Origin: an uncultured Clostridia bacterium
GTDB taxonomy: Bacteria > Bacillota > Clostridia > TANB77 > CAG-465
Assembly (NCBI GenBank): GCA_934130325.1
Contig: CAKOYA010000029.1
Coordinates: 1 to 16,093 of the forward strand
DNA length: 16,093 bases
Direction: 5' to 3'
Numbering within the stretch: position 1 is the first letter of the stretch; every line of letters begins with the position of its first letter. The notes beneath the pieces were generated by a model that had not been told where the DNA came from, ran no database searches, and worked only from the letters and a program-made list of their open reading frames with translations. Positions 1 through 7,188 of the stretch are shown in pieces. Both the position numbers and the translations under genes were made by a program.

Positions 1-179
1 TATTATGCAATTAAATCATCCTTTCTTTTTGTTTTGTCAACAATATTTTATAGCAAGAATGGTTTAATTGCAATTTTCTTTACTCATTATTATAAAAAAA
101 TGCAATATTTTTATAACTTTATTTAAAAATTCTACAAATATTTCATTTACTATTGAATATAACATATATAGGTGGTTAT
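1..179. other. Leader/intergenic region upstream of spoIIIAA
   Basis: No gene is visible in this AT-rich stretch. It contains a perfect 10-base palindrome AATTGCAATT at 66-75. On the + strand TTGCAA (68-73) lies 17 bases before TATAAA (91-96), which resembles a weak housekeeping promoter. On the minus strand AAAGGA lies 8 bases before a TTG at 10-8, so a divergent gene might begin here and leave the window, but only a few codons are visible and I do not call it. In a region this AT-rich these matches can arise by chance. Confidence 0.5.
131..138 (+). promoter_or_regulatory. Possible sigma-E-like -10 element for spoIIIAA
   Basis: TCTACAAA at 131-138 lies about 42 bases before the spoIIIAA start and contains the TACA core of the sigma-E -10 consensus (CATACA-T), the mother-cell sigma factor known to drive spoIIIA in Bacillus. 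Nearly the same words, TTCTACAA followed by an A/T run, recur at 1230-1237, at a similar distance before spoIIIAB. No convincing -35 is seen at 14-15 bases spacing, so this remains a guess from motif sharing and family knowledge. Confidence 0.28.
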
Positions 180-1097
180 ATGTTAGAAGAAATATTTAAA
201 ATTTTACCTAGTGAGATACTAAATGAAATAAAAACTGTAGGGGGGACAAATAGTATTAATGAAATCAGATTAAGAGCTGGAAAAAATGTCATATTAATAC
301 TTAGCAATACAGAAATCAGATTAAAAAGTATTGCAACATTAAAGGATATGTTAGACATTTTAGTCAAAGTTTCACAGAATTCTATATATGCTATACAAAA
401 TGAAATAAATAATGGATATGTGGTAGTAAAGGGAGGACATAGAATTGGTATTTGCGGTGAGGTTGTATTAGAAGGTACAAAAATTAAAAATATAAAAAAT
501 ATTAATAGCATGAATATTAGAATAGCCAGACAGCTTATTGGCTGCGCAGATAAAATAATGCCGTATATAATAAAAGAAGGAGAATTTATGAACACTTTAA
601 TTATATCTCCTCCAGGTTGTGGCAAGACAACTATATTAAGAGACGTTATAAGACAAATAAGTAATGGAATAGATTCCTTAAAAATAAAGGGACAGAATGT
701 AGGAGTAGTTGATGAAAGGGGAGAAATTGCAGCCGTGTCTCAAGGGATACCAAATTTAGATGTAGGATTGAGGACAGATATTATTTCAAATGTATCAAAG
801 CCAATAGGCATGGAAATGCTTGTAAGGAGCATGGGAATAAATGTAATAGCAACTGATGAAATTGGCAGTGATGATGATATAGAGGCAATAAAGTATGCAA
901 ATGCAAGTGGAGTTAAATTAATATTTACTATGCATGGCAAAGATTTAGATGATGTGTTAAAAAGAGAAAAATTAAGGAATGTCATAGATGAGAAAATATT
1001 TAGGAATGTTATAGTATTGGCAAATGAAAAAGGACCTGGAAAAATAAGAAATATATATGATTTAGAAGAAAAAAGAAAAATACAAAATGTAATATAG
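180..1097 (+). CDS. spoIIIAA: Stage III sporulation protein AA (SpoIIIAA), secretion-like ATPase
   Basis: SpoIIIAA is the cytoplasmic mother-cell ATPase of the SpoIIIA-SpoIIQ channel and is related to type II/IV secretion ATPases. The 305-residue product has the Walker A motif SPPGCGKTT at about 143-151, the DERGE segment at about 178-182 typical of the family, and a Walker B-like VIATDEIG at 222-229. Length fits the family. An in-frame TTG exists at 153, but the ATG at 180 has AGGTGG four bases upstream and gives the usual MLEEIFKILP start, so I use 180. It is the first gene of the spoIIIA set. Unlike the arrangement in Bacillus, where AA and AB are tightly packed, it is followed by a 193-base gap with a hairpin, which suggests separate transcription or attenuation. 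Confidence 0.96.
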   Translation: MLEEIFKILPSEILNEIKTVGGTNSINEIRLRAGKNVILILSNTEIRLKSIATLKDMLDILVKVSQNSIYAIQNEINNGYVVVKGGHRIGICGEVVLEGTKIKNIKNINSMNIRIARQLIGCADKIMPYIIKEGEFMNTLIISPPGCGKTTILRDVIRQISNGIDSLKIKGQNVGVVDERGEIAAVSQGIPNLDVGLRTDIISNVSKPIGMEMLVRSMGINVIATDEIGSDDDIEAIKYANASGVKLIFTMHGKDLDDVLKREKLRNVIDEKIFRNVIVLANEKGPGKIRNIYDLEEKRKIQNVI

Positions 1098-1100
1098 AAT

Positions 1101-1160
1101 AAAGGATGTTTTAAAAAAGTAAGAAGATTTGATTTACTTTAAAAAAGCATCCTTTTATTT
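1101..1160 (+). terminator. Terminator-like hairpin between spoIIIAA and spoIIIAB
   Basis: The arm at 1101-1122 pairs with 1134-1155. There are 12 outer base pairs (AAAGGATG with CATCCTTT, plus a wobble and three A-U pairs), a 3x3 A/A internal loop, 7 inner pairs and an 11-base loop. It begins three bases after the spoIIIAA stop codon and is followed by a T-rich stretch. The shape and position suit an intrinsic terminator or attenuator. Its presence inside a normally continuous operon is unusual. Confidence 0.6.
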
Positions 1161-1211
1161 TATTAAAAAATAATGTATATGATTAATTTTGCTAAAACTA
1201 GTCAAAAAAAT

Positions 1212-1238
1212 GAAATATATAATATAAATTTCTACAAT
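1212..1238 (+). promoter_or_regulatory. Possible sigma-E-like promoter for spoIIIAB-AH
   Basis: TCTACAAT at 1231-1238 matches the sigma-E -10 consensus CATACA-T at six of eight positions. An ATA-containing GAAATAT lies at 1212-1218, roughly where a -35 would be, though the spacing is a little short. The element sits 53 bases before spoIIIAB and just after the hairpin that ends spoIIIAA, which is where a second promoter would be needed. The -10 words resemble those upstream of spoIIIAA. Confidence 0.33.
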
Positions 1239-1290
1239 TATTTTGAAAGGTATGTAGTATAAATTAGATATATTAAACGGAGGAAAAAAT

Positions 1291-1809
1291 ATGATATTTT
1301 TTAAGCTAGTCGTATCAGTTATTATAATAATTCTTTCTGGATATATTGGGATGTATAAGTCAAAAGGTTTAAAAACTAGAGAATATATATTAAAAGATAT
1401 GGTTACATTTTTAAGTCTTGTTGAAAATGAGATAAAGTATATGATGAGTATATTACCCAATGCCTATGAAAGTTCAAGGCAAAAATTAGTTACAGATTTA
1501 AAATTTTCAATTGGACAAATAGTTGTAGACATGCTAAGTAAAACTAGTATTATTGAAATTGAGCAAAGTATTGTATTTAATATATCAAAATTAAATGAAC
1601 TAACAGATTATGATAAAAATGTAATTGTTTCTATATTAAAAAATTTGGGTAGAAGTGATTTAGAAGGACAAATCAATATTATACAAAATGGCATTAAAGT
1701 GTTAGAAAATCAAATTATAGAGGCTAGTGAAATAAAGAATAAAAATTCAAAGTTGTACAAAACAGTTGGAATTATAACAGGTATTATGATAGTAATAATT
1801 TGTATATAA
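1291..1809 (+). CDS. spoIIIAB: Stage III sporulation protein AB (SpoIIIAB)
   Basis: SpoIIIAB is a mother-cell membrane protein of the SpoIIIA channel, with a fold resembling GspF/PilC-type platform proteins. The 172-residue product has a hydrophobic segment at about 2-20, the family's KSKGLKTREYILKDMVTFLSLVENEIKY region at about 25-52, a helical soluble core and a C-terminal hydrophobic segment at about 158-172. That layout and length are standard for the family. GGAGGA at 1279-1284 gives a good ribosome binding site. It is separated from spoIIIAA by a terminator-like hairpin and probably begins a second transcription unit that runs through spoIIIAH. Confidence 0.94.
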   Translation: MIFFKLVVSVIIIILSGYIGMYKSKGLKTREYILKDMVTFLSLVENEIKYMMSILPNAYESSRQKLVTDLKFSIGQIVVDMLSKTSIIEIEQSIVFNISKLNELTDYDKNVIVSILKNLGRSDLEGQINIIQNGIKVLENQIIEASEIKNKNSKLYKTVGIITGIMIVIICI

Positions 1810-1821
1810 TGGGGGGATTTT

Positions 1822-2016
1822 ATGGATATAGATTTGCTATTTAAAATAGCTGGTATTGGAATACTTGTAGCTGTATTAAATCAAGTGTTAACTAAAGCTG
1901 GCAGAGAAGATCAGGCAATGATGACAACACTTACAGGACTTATAATAGTACTTATGTTAGTAATTACACAAATTAGTAATTTATTTGAAACGGTAAGAAC
2001 AGTATTTGGATTATAA
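1822..2016 (+). CDS. spoIIIAC: Stage III sporulation protein AC (SpoIIIAC)
   Basis: A 64-residue protein with two membrane segments (about 5-23 and 35-55) joined by a short polar loop, KAGREDQA. This loop and the length are characteristic of SpoIIIAC, a small integral membrane subunit of the feeding-tube complex at the engulfing septum. A run of six G (1811-1816) is the ribosome binding site. It starts 12 bases after spoIIIAB and 15 bases before spoIIIAD, so translation of these genes is closely linked. Confidence 0.95.
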   Translation: MDIDLLFKIAGIGILVAVLNQVLTKAGREDQAMMTTLTGLIIVLMLVITQISNLFETVRTVFGL

Positions 2017-2031
2017 TGGTGGTGTTGTTTT

Positions 2032-2415
2032 ATGGAAGTATTTAAAGTAGTAGGTTTTGGTATTGTTGCCACAGTACTTATAGTTGTATTAAAGGAAGAA
2101 AAAAAAGAAATGGCAATAATGTTGTCAATAGCAGCAGGAGTACTACTTTTAGTATACATTGTTAGTAAAGTTACCCCTGTAGTAGATATGTTAAATAGTA
2201 TGATAAACAATTCCGGGATAAATAAAGATTTTCTTGTAATAATATTAAAAATTACTGGAATAGCATATGTGGTAGAATTTGGAAAAAATATTTGTTTAGA
2301 TGCTGGACAGAGTGCTATTGCAACAAAAATTGAAATGGCAGGTAAAGTTATAATTGTTACATTGTCTCTTCCACTTATTACTTCTTTAGTGAATGTGTTA
2401 ACAGGGTTGGTATAA
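2032..2415 (+). CDS. spoIIIAD: Stage III sporulation protein AD (SpoIIIAD)
   Basis: A 127-residue integral membrane protein with hydrophobic segments at about 5-21, 28-48, 66-85 and 105-125. The motif GKNICLDAGQSAIATKIEMAGK-like region at about 84-103 (key residues C-x-D-A-G-Q) is a recognisable SpoIIIAD signature. It is a membrane subunit of the SpoIIIA complex and, with SpoIIIAC, belongs to the same small family. The ribosome binding site is GGTGGTG at 2018-2024. It precedes spoIIIAE by only two bases. Confidence 0.94.
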   Translation: MEVFKVVGFGIVATVLIVVLKEEKKEMAIMLSIAAGVLLLVYIVSKVTPVVDMLNSMINNSGINKDFLVIILKITGIAYVVEFGKNICLDAGQSAIATKIEMAGKVIIVTLSLPLITSLVNVLTGLV

Positions 2416-2417
2416 GT

Positions 2418-3617
2418 ATGGCAATATTTAAAATTAGTTATAAATATAGAAGAATATTATTTATACTATTAATTCTAACTACAATATTTCAGAGTATATG
2501 TTTTGGAAATTATGATTCCATAGAAGATACCACTATTAATACACAAAGTATAACAGAGCAAATTGGTGAAACATTTAATCTTGATAGTTTAATTGAAGAT
2601 ATAAATAAAAATGTAGAAAGTATTGGAATAGATAATATAGATTTTTATGATATATCAACATCGCTATTAAAATCAAATAGTTTAGATTATAAAACATTAC
2701 TTGGGAAAATATTATCATTTTTAGCAAGTGAAATAATGGGAAGTATAAAAGGTGCAGTAACAATATTTTTCTTAATAATTATAATGGCTATAATATCAAA
2801 TTTACAGTTAGAAAAGGATTCTGATGTAGTAAAAATTGCACATCTTGCATGTTTTGCTTCTATGGCAACAATTACTGTTACTAGTTTTATAGATATAATA
2901 TCAATGTTTAAGCAGGTTGTATCTACACTTACCACTATTATGCAAATAATATCTCCATTTCTTATGACAGTATTAATATCTACAGGAGCTATAACATCTA
3001 CAGGAATTATTCAACCAATTTTATTATTTTTAGCAAGTGCAATAGGATTTGTCGTAAACTATGTAATAATACCATTTTTTAGTATATCTGTTGCTATTAA
3101 TGTTGTGTGCAGCATATCAGAAAAATTAAAATTACAAAAAATCGGTAAAATGTTCTCTGCTTCTTCTATTTGGATAATTGGAATAATGCTTACATTTTTT
3201 TTAGGTGTACTTTCACTTGAAACTACACTTACCTCCTCAGTTGATTCTCTTGCAGTTAAGACCACTCAAACGGCTGTATCAAATTTTGTACCAGTAGTAG
3301 GAAAGTTTTTTTCTGATAGTTTTGAAACTGTTGTGGGAGCAACTAAGGTAATAAGCAATGTTGGAGGAACAATAGGAATAGTTTCCATTATTATAGTATC
3401 AATAGTACCAATTATAAAAATAGCAAGTGTAATGGTAGTATATATGATACTTTCTGCAATTGTTGAGCCAATATGTCAAGAAGAAAGTGTAGAAAAATAT
3501 ATATCATCGTTTGTAACAGTATATAAAAATTTACTTGGTGTACTTATTGGAATTACAATATTATTTGTGATTTCTGCAGGGATTATCTTAAATTTAGTAA
3601 ATAGTGTAGTTAAATAA
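2418..3617 (+). CDS. spoIIIAE: Stage III sporulation protein AE (SpoIIIAE)
   Basis: SpoIIIAE is the large polytopic membrane component of the SpoIIIA channel. The 399-residue product begins with a signal-peptide-like segment (basic residues to 12, hydrophobic 13-28). A soluble acidic region follows at about 31-95, then a run of membrane segments from about 110 to 395. Conserved stretches include the polar loop with SISEKLKLQKIGKMF at about 232-246 and ILSAIVEPICQ at about 344-354. Length and layout match the family. It follows spoIIIAD after two bases, suggesting translational coupling, and is followed by spoIIIAF after 18 bases. Confidence 0.95.
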   Translation: MAIFKISYKYRRILFILLILTTIFQSICFGNYDSIEDTTINTQSITEQIGETFNLDSLIEDINKNVESIGIDNIDFYDISTSLLKSNSLDYKTLLGKILSFLASEIMGSIKGAVTIFFLIIIMAIISNLQLEKDSDVVKIAHLACFASMATITVTSFIDIISMFKQVVSTLTTIMQIISPFLMTVLISTGAITSTGIIQPILLFLASAIGFVVNYVIIPFFSISVAINVVCSISEKLKLQKIGKMFSASSIWIIGIMLTFFLGVLSLETTLTSSVDSLAVKTTQTAVSNFVPVVGKFFSDSFETVVGATKVISNVGGTIGIVSIIIVSIVPIIKIASVMVVYMILSAIVEPICQEESVEKYISSFVTVYKNLLGVLIGITILFVISAGIILNLVNSVVK

Positions 3618-3635
3618 CAAAGGAGGAATAAAAAA

Positions 3636-4160
3636 ATGGTAGAAATTTTTAAAGGCTGGGTAAGTTCTATGTTATGCATAGGTATAATAATAACATTTAT
3701 TCAACTAATTATACCTAAAACAAATCTTAAAAAGTATATATATTCTTTAATTGGTATAATAACAGTTGTTACTCTTATAGCACCAATTATTTCATTTGCA
3801 AAAAATAAGCAAATTGAACAAAGTGTTAGTCAGGTAATAGCAAATATAGAAAATAGTACTACTCAAACAGATACAGTAAATGAAAACTATAAAGAAAAAA
3901 CTGAAAATGTAGTAAGAGAAGCATTTGCAGAGAATATGAAAGTAGATATAATAAAAAAGTTGTCGTCAAAGGGAATAAATTCTAAAACAATAGATATATT
4001 TATGAATGATCAATATAACATTGAAAAAATTAGAATTTGTATAAAAACTATAGATAAAGAGGCTTCGTCTATAGATAATGTTACAGATGTCATTAAATAT
4101 ATAAATAGTGAATATGATTTAGATTTTTCAAAAATAGAAGTTATTGAAGATGGTGAGTAA
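3636..4160 (+). CDS. spoIIIAF: Stage III sporulation protein AF (SpoIIIAF)
   Basis: A 174-residue protein with two N-terminal membrane segments at about 9-27 and 33-51, the second containing IYSLIGIITVVTLIAPI, the typical SpoIIIAF sequence. A soluble domain follows from about 60 to the end. In the family this domain has a ring-building-motif fold and faces the intermembrane space between mother cell and forespore. AAGGAGGA at 3620-3627 is a strong ribosome binding site. It sits in the standard order between AE and AG and ends two bases before spoIIIAG. Confidence 0.93.
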   Translation: MVEIFKGWVSSMLCIGIIITFIQLIIPKTNLKKYIYSLIGIITVVTLIAPIISFAKNKQIEQSVSQVIANIENSTTQTDTVNENYKEKTENVVREAFAENMKVDIIKKLSSKGINSKTIDIFMNDQYNIEKIRICIKTIDKEASSIDNVTDVIKYINSEYDLDFSKIEVIEDGE

Positions 4161-4162
4161 TA

Positions 4163-4723
4163 ATGAATTATTTAGAAACTTTAAAAAATATAACTAAAAA
4201 TAAAGAAAAAAGAACAGAGAATATAATACTTTTAATAGTATTACTTGTTATAATATTAGTTGCAAGTAATTTTATATTCAGTGATACAAAAAATGAAAAA
4301 AGTAGTAATAGTACAAGTAGTAACAGTAATATAAATAATAGTGAAGATGCAGGTGGTACTCAGGAAATTATAAAAAGTGATTTAGAATCTAAGCTTTCAA
4401 ATATTTTGTCTGAAATATCTGGTATAAGTGAGGTATCTGTTGTGGTTACATATTCTCAAGACACTAAAAATAACCCTATATATAATACGAAAGAGGCAGA
4501 AAAGTCAGGAGAAAAAACGGTGGAAAAATCTGTTGCGTATAATGAAAATGGAAGTAGCAAAACAGCAATTATTGAAACTGTAGAAATGCCTAAGGTAGAG
4601 GGGGCAATAATTGTTGCTAAGGGAGCATCAACAGTAGAAATTAGATCAAAAATTGCTAGTGCTGTTTCAACGCTTACAAATTTACCTGTATATAAAGTTC
4701 AGGTATTTGAAAAACAGAATTAG
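4163..4723 (+). CDS. spoIIIAG: Stage III sporulation protein AG (SpoIIIAG), ring-forming channel subunit
   Basis: SpoIIIAG forms a large ring in the intermembrane space during engulfment. The 186-residue product has one membrane segment at about 21-40 and a Ser/Asn-rich linker at about 46-62. The extracytoplasmic domain contains the family signature from about 70 to 183, including LSNILSEISGISEVSVVVTY, a polar insertion near 105-125, and VEGAIIVAKGA followed by VYKVQVFEK near the end. GGTGAG at 4152-4157, overlapping the end of spoIIIAF, is the likely ribosome binding site. Spacing to spoIIIAF and spoIIIAH indicates one transcript. Confidence 0.95.
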   Translation: MNYLETLKNITKNKEKRTENIILLIVLLVIILVASNFIFSDTKNEKSSNSTSSNSNINNSEDAGGTQEIIKSDLESKLSNILSEISGISEVSVVVTYSQDTKNNPIYNTKEAEKSGEKTVEKSVAYNENGSSKTAIIETVEMPKVEGAIIVAKGASTVEIRSKIASAVSTLTNLPVYKVQVFEKQN

Positions 4724-4734
4724 GGGTGATAAGT

Positions 4735-5301
4735 ATGACTGTTGTAAAAAGGAGTACGCTTGCTGTCATATCATTGGGGCTTATGATATCAGTTGCCGGA
4801 ATAATAAATTATAAATATAACGATGAAAGAGAAAAGAACTTAGGACAGACAATATATGTTAATGGAAAGGATAATTTTTCATATGATACGGTAAGTATAT
4901 ATGAGGAGGAAAGCAATTCATCAAAAGATATAGAGGAAAATGATATAGCGGTATTTAGATATGATAGAGATAATATGTATTCAGAACTAAGTGAAAATTA
5001 TTCTAGTATAATTGCAAATGAGAATACTACTTCAGATCAAGTAAATGAATATCAAAAAAAATTAAACGAATTGATAAAGGAAAAAAATTTAATAAATATG
5101 GTTGAAAATGTTATTAAATCCAAAGGAATAGATGATATAGTTATAATTCCTACTAGTAACGGAAATGTTAATGTAGTAGTAAAATTAAGTGATGAATTAA
5201 AAGATGAACAAGTTGCTAAAATACAGCAAATAGTTGTAGATCAATTAGGAATAAAGGCAGAAAAGATAAGTATATCATGTCAAAAAAATAAGACAGAATA
5301 A
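4735..5301 (+). CDS. spoIIIAH: Stage III sporulation protein AH (SpoIIIAH), SpoIIQ partner
   Basis: SpoIIIAH is a bitopic mother-cell membrane protein whose extracytoplasmic ring-building domain pairs with forespore SpoIIQ. The 188-residue product has a membrane segment at about 7-25, a polar variable region, and a conserved C-terminal domain at about 95-185. The DDIVIIPTSNGNVNVVVK segment followed by LKDEQVAKIQQIV is the family signature. A GTG three codons upstream at 4726 is in frame, but AGGGGTG at 4722-4728 is correctly spaced for the ATG at 4735, so I start there. It is the last gene of the operon and a terminator follows 10 bases after the stop. Confidence 0.95.
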   Translation: MTVVKRSTLAVISLGLMISVAGIINYKYNDEREKNLGQTIYVNGKDNFSYDTVSIYEEESNSSKDIEENDIAVFRYDRDNMYSELSENYSSIIANENTTSDQVNEYQKKLNELIKEKNLINMVENVIKSKGIDDIVIIPTSNGNVNVVVKLSDELKDEQVAKIQQIVVDQLGIKAEKISISCQKNKTE

Positions 5302-5310
5302 ATAGTATAA

Positions 5311-5340
5311 ATTAAAGTCATAAGTGGCTTTAATTTTTTT
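5311..5340 (+). terminator. Intrinsic terminator after spoIIIAH
   Basis: ATTAAAGTC (5311-5319) pairs with GGCTTTAAT (5326-5334) as a 9-base-pair stem with one G-U pair and a 6-base loop. It is followed at once by a run of T to 5340. Position ten bases after the spoIIIAH stop and the U-tract make this a good intrinsic terminator that separates the sporulation operon from the pilus operon. Confidence 0.85.
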
Positions 5341-5556
5341 ATTCTTCTAAAAAAAAATATTACAAAAATATTACAAAAAAGTAAAAAAAAAATTACATAT
5401 AATAGAAATATTGAAAAAAAAAAGTATATATGTTAAAGTATAAGTACAAAAATGTGTAATTACTCAACTGATATTTTTAAGAATATTTTGTCGCATTTTG
5501 TGTAAAAATATTAGTGTTAAGTTAAACTTAAGAAAAATAAAAAAGGAGAAAGATGT
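5341..5556 (+). promoter_or_regulatory. Promoter/control region of the type IV pilus operon
   Basis: This 216-base region has no gene. It begins with an exact tandem repeat of an 11-base unit ATATTACAAAA at 5357-5378. A perfect TATAAT lies at 5398-5403 but without a well-spaced -35. TTGAAA (5411-5416), 17 bases, then TAAAGT (5434-5439) with an upstream TG is a second promoter candidate. A 15-base perfect inverted repeat with the half-site TTAAGTT around a central A lies at 5517-5531, shortly before the pilMN ribosome binding site, and could be an operator. I see no recognisable riboswitch fold. Which candidate is used cannot be decided from sequence alone. Confidence 0.4.
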
Positions 5557-7188
5557 ATGTCAAGTTGTTTGGGAATATATATCAATGATGATGTCATAAA
5601 ATATGCTAAGTTGTCATACGAAAAAAATAATATACATTTAGAACAATACGGTACTAGATTCGTAAAACTTGACAAACTTAACTTAATTCAGTCTATAATT
5701 AAAGAAACTGACTCTGAAAATTGCAAAATTGCAATAACACCTGAAAATAGTGAATATATAAATCTTGAAGCTTTTGATCAAGCTCAAATAAAAGGACATT
5801 TTGCTGATATTGCAAAAATGGAGTTTGAAGCGTGGTGTGAAAGAACAGGAAAGTCTACTCAAAAATACAAATATATATATAAGGTGGCTGACGTTAAAAA
5901 CAGTAATAATAAAAGGGATATTGCTTTAAATGTTGTTGAAAAAGAAATGGTTGATAGATATACAAGTAGGTTTCCAAATATATCTTCAATATATCCAGCG
6001 TCTTTTTTAACTAATAGGCTAGTACAACCAGAAGATCAAAATTATATATTAGTTGATTTAAGTAATAATTTAACTATATTTGTAGTTATAAATAATCAAA
6101 TTGTTGAAATACGAAATTTTGATATAGGTATGAAACAAATTTTACATGATTTTTCAGGAAAGTTGGGAAGTTATCAAAAAGCTTATGATGCATGTAAACA
6201 AATAAACGTATTTTCAGAGGGGTCTGACAATAATAATAAAGAATTAGAATTGCTACTTGAACCTATTCTTCAAGAAGTATTAAAAAAAGTTCAAGTTTAT
6301 GTTAATCAATATAGAAAAGATATTGATAAAATGCTACTTACTGGGAATGGAATCATTTTTACTAATATAGATATCTTATTTACAGAATTTCTAGATGTAA
6401 AATGTGAAATATTAAGACCAAATTTTATAGAAAATACTAGTAATGTTAGAAATACTGCGGATATACTTGAATCTATTGAAGCTATCGCACTTGCATATGA
6501 TGAATTGGTTCCAAAACCTAAGGAAAGTACATATGTTAAGTCAAGTATTATGAAAGGAAATTCATTTTTATCAATATTTTCTTTTGATAAGAATGCTCCT
6601 AAGAAAGAAAAAGGCATTAAGCCACAAGCTAATAATTTAGAACCTAAAGTAATGGCAATGCCAAATTTGAATTTAGAGTTATTAAATAAAATTGGAATTT
6701 GTACAAGTATTGTTGTACTTTTAGGTGTTATATCATATGGTACCTTTAGCAATATATATACTAAAAAAGTGGAGCAAATGAAAAAAGAGATAAAAAACTC
6801 CGTTAGTAAAATTGATACTAGTATATCTGCTGTAAATAGTGATACGTCATATATTAATTCTAATACTCAAAAATATAAAACTATAAATGATGATGTACAA
6901 AATATAGTAGAACAAATAGAGAGTAATAAAATTGGAAAATTTACTACATATAACGTTGCTACATTTTTACAGAATATTATAAAGATAATTCCAAAAAATG
7001 TTCAGCTTGTTAATATAAGCTCTGATGATAATAAGAATGTTAAAATTACTGCCAAATCATCTAGTTATGCTGATTTAGGATATTTTGTAGCAGAATTAAA
7101 AATAAATAATACTTTGAATTCATTAAAAATAAATAATATACAAAACGGTGAAACAACAACTATTGAGATTGGTGGTGAACTACCATAA
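5557..7188 (+). CDS. pilMN: PilMN fusion: PilM-like actin-fold domain plus PilN
   Basis: The 543-residue product joins two alignment-complex subunits of the type IV pilus. Residues ~1-320 resemble PilM, the cytoplasmic actin-fold protein: CLGIYINDDVIKYAKL at the start, VDLSNNLTIFVV at 166-177, FDIGMKQIL at 188-196 and LLTGNGIIF at 260-268. A linker and a membrane segment (~376-396) follow, then a helical region (~400-455) and a small PilN-type periplasmic domain (~460-543, with FLQNIIKIIPKNVQL). Clostridioides difficile is known to carry a PilMN fusion, so this is family-typical. The phosphate-binding motifs are weakened: DIGA becomes DLSN and the LTGG motif reads LTGN. GGAG at 5545-5548 sets the start. 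Its TAA overlaps the ATG of the next gene. Confidence 0.85.
   Translation: MSSCLGIYINDDVIKYAKLSYEKNNIHLEQYGTRFVKLDKLNLIQSIIKETDSENCKIAITPENSEYINLEAFDQAQIKGHFADIAKMEFEAWCERTGKSTQKYKYIYKVADVKNSNNKRDIALNVVEKEMVDRYTSRFPNISSIYPASFLTNRLVQPEDQNYILVDLSNNLTIFVVINNQIVEIRNFDIGMKQILHDFSGKLGSYQKAYDACKQINVFSEGSDNNNKELELLLEPILQEVLKKVQVYVNQYRKDIDKMLLTGNGIIFTNIDILFTEFLDVKCEILRPNFIENTSNVRNTADILESIEAIALAYDELVPKPKESTYVKSSIMKGNSFLSIFSFDKNAPKKEKGIKPQANNLEPKVMAMPNLNLELLNKIGICTSIVVLLGVISYGTFSNIYTKKVEQMKKEIKNSVSKIDTSISAVNSDTSYINSNTQKYKTINDDVQNIVEQIESNKIGKFTTYNVATFLQNIIKIIPKNVQLVNISSDDNKNVKITAKSSSYADLGYFVAELKINNTLNSLKINNIQNGETTTIEIGGELP

Noticed and set aside
1..19. Start of a divergent minus-strand gene (AAAGGA then TTG at 10-8)
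   Set aside because: Only about three codons fall in the window, so it cannot be supported.
153..179. TTG start for spoIIIAA nine codons upstream
   Set aside because: AGGTGG at 170-175 is correctly placed for the ATG at 180, which also gives the usual family N-terminus.
176..625. A 149-codon minus-strand open frame inside spoIIIAA
   Set aside because: It is a shadow of the clearly recognised SpoIIIAA frame, with Ile/Phe/Ser-rich artificial composition.
1155..1460. A 101-codon minus-strand open frame across the spoIIIAA-AB gap
   Set aside because: It overlaps the start of spoIIIAB, has low-complexity AT-rich composition and no ribosome binding site on that strand.
5341..5556. A cyclic-di-GMP riboswitch before the pilus operon, as known in some Clostridia
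   Set aside because: No conserved GEMM-I or class II motif or matching paired helices could be found in the AT-rich leader.
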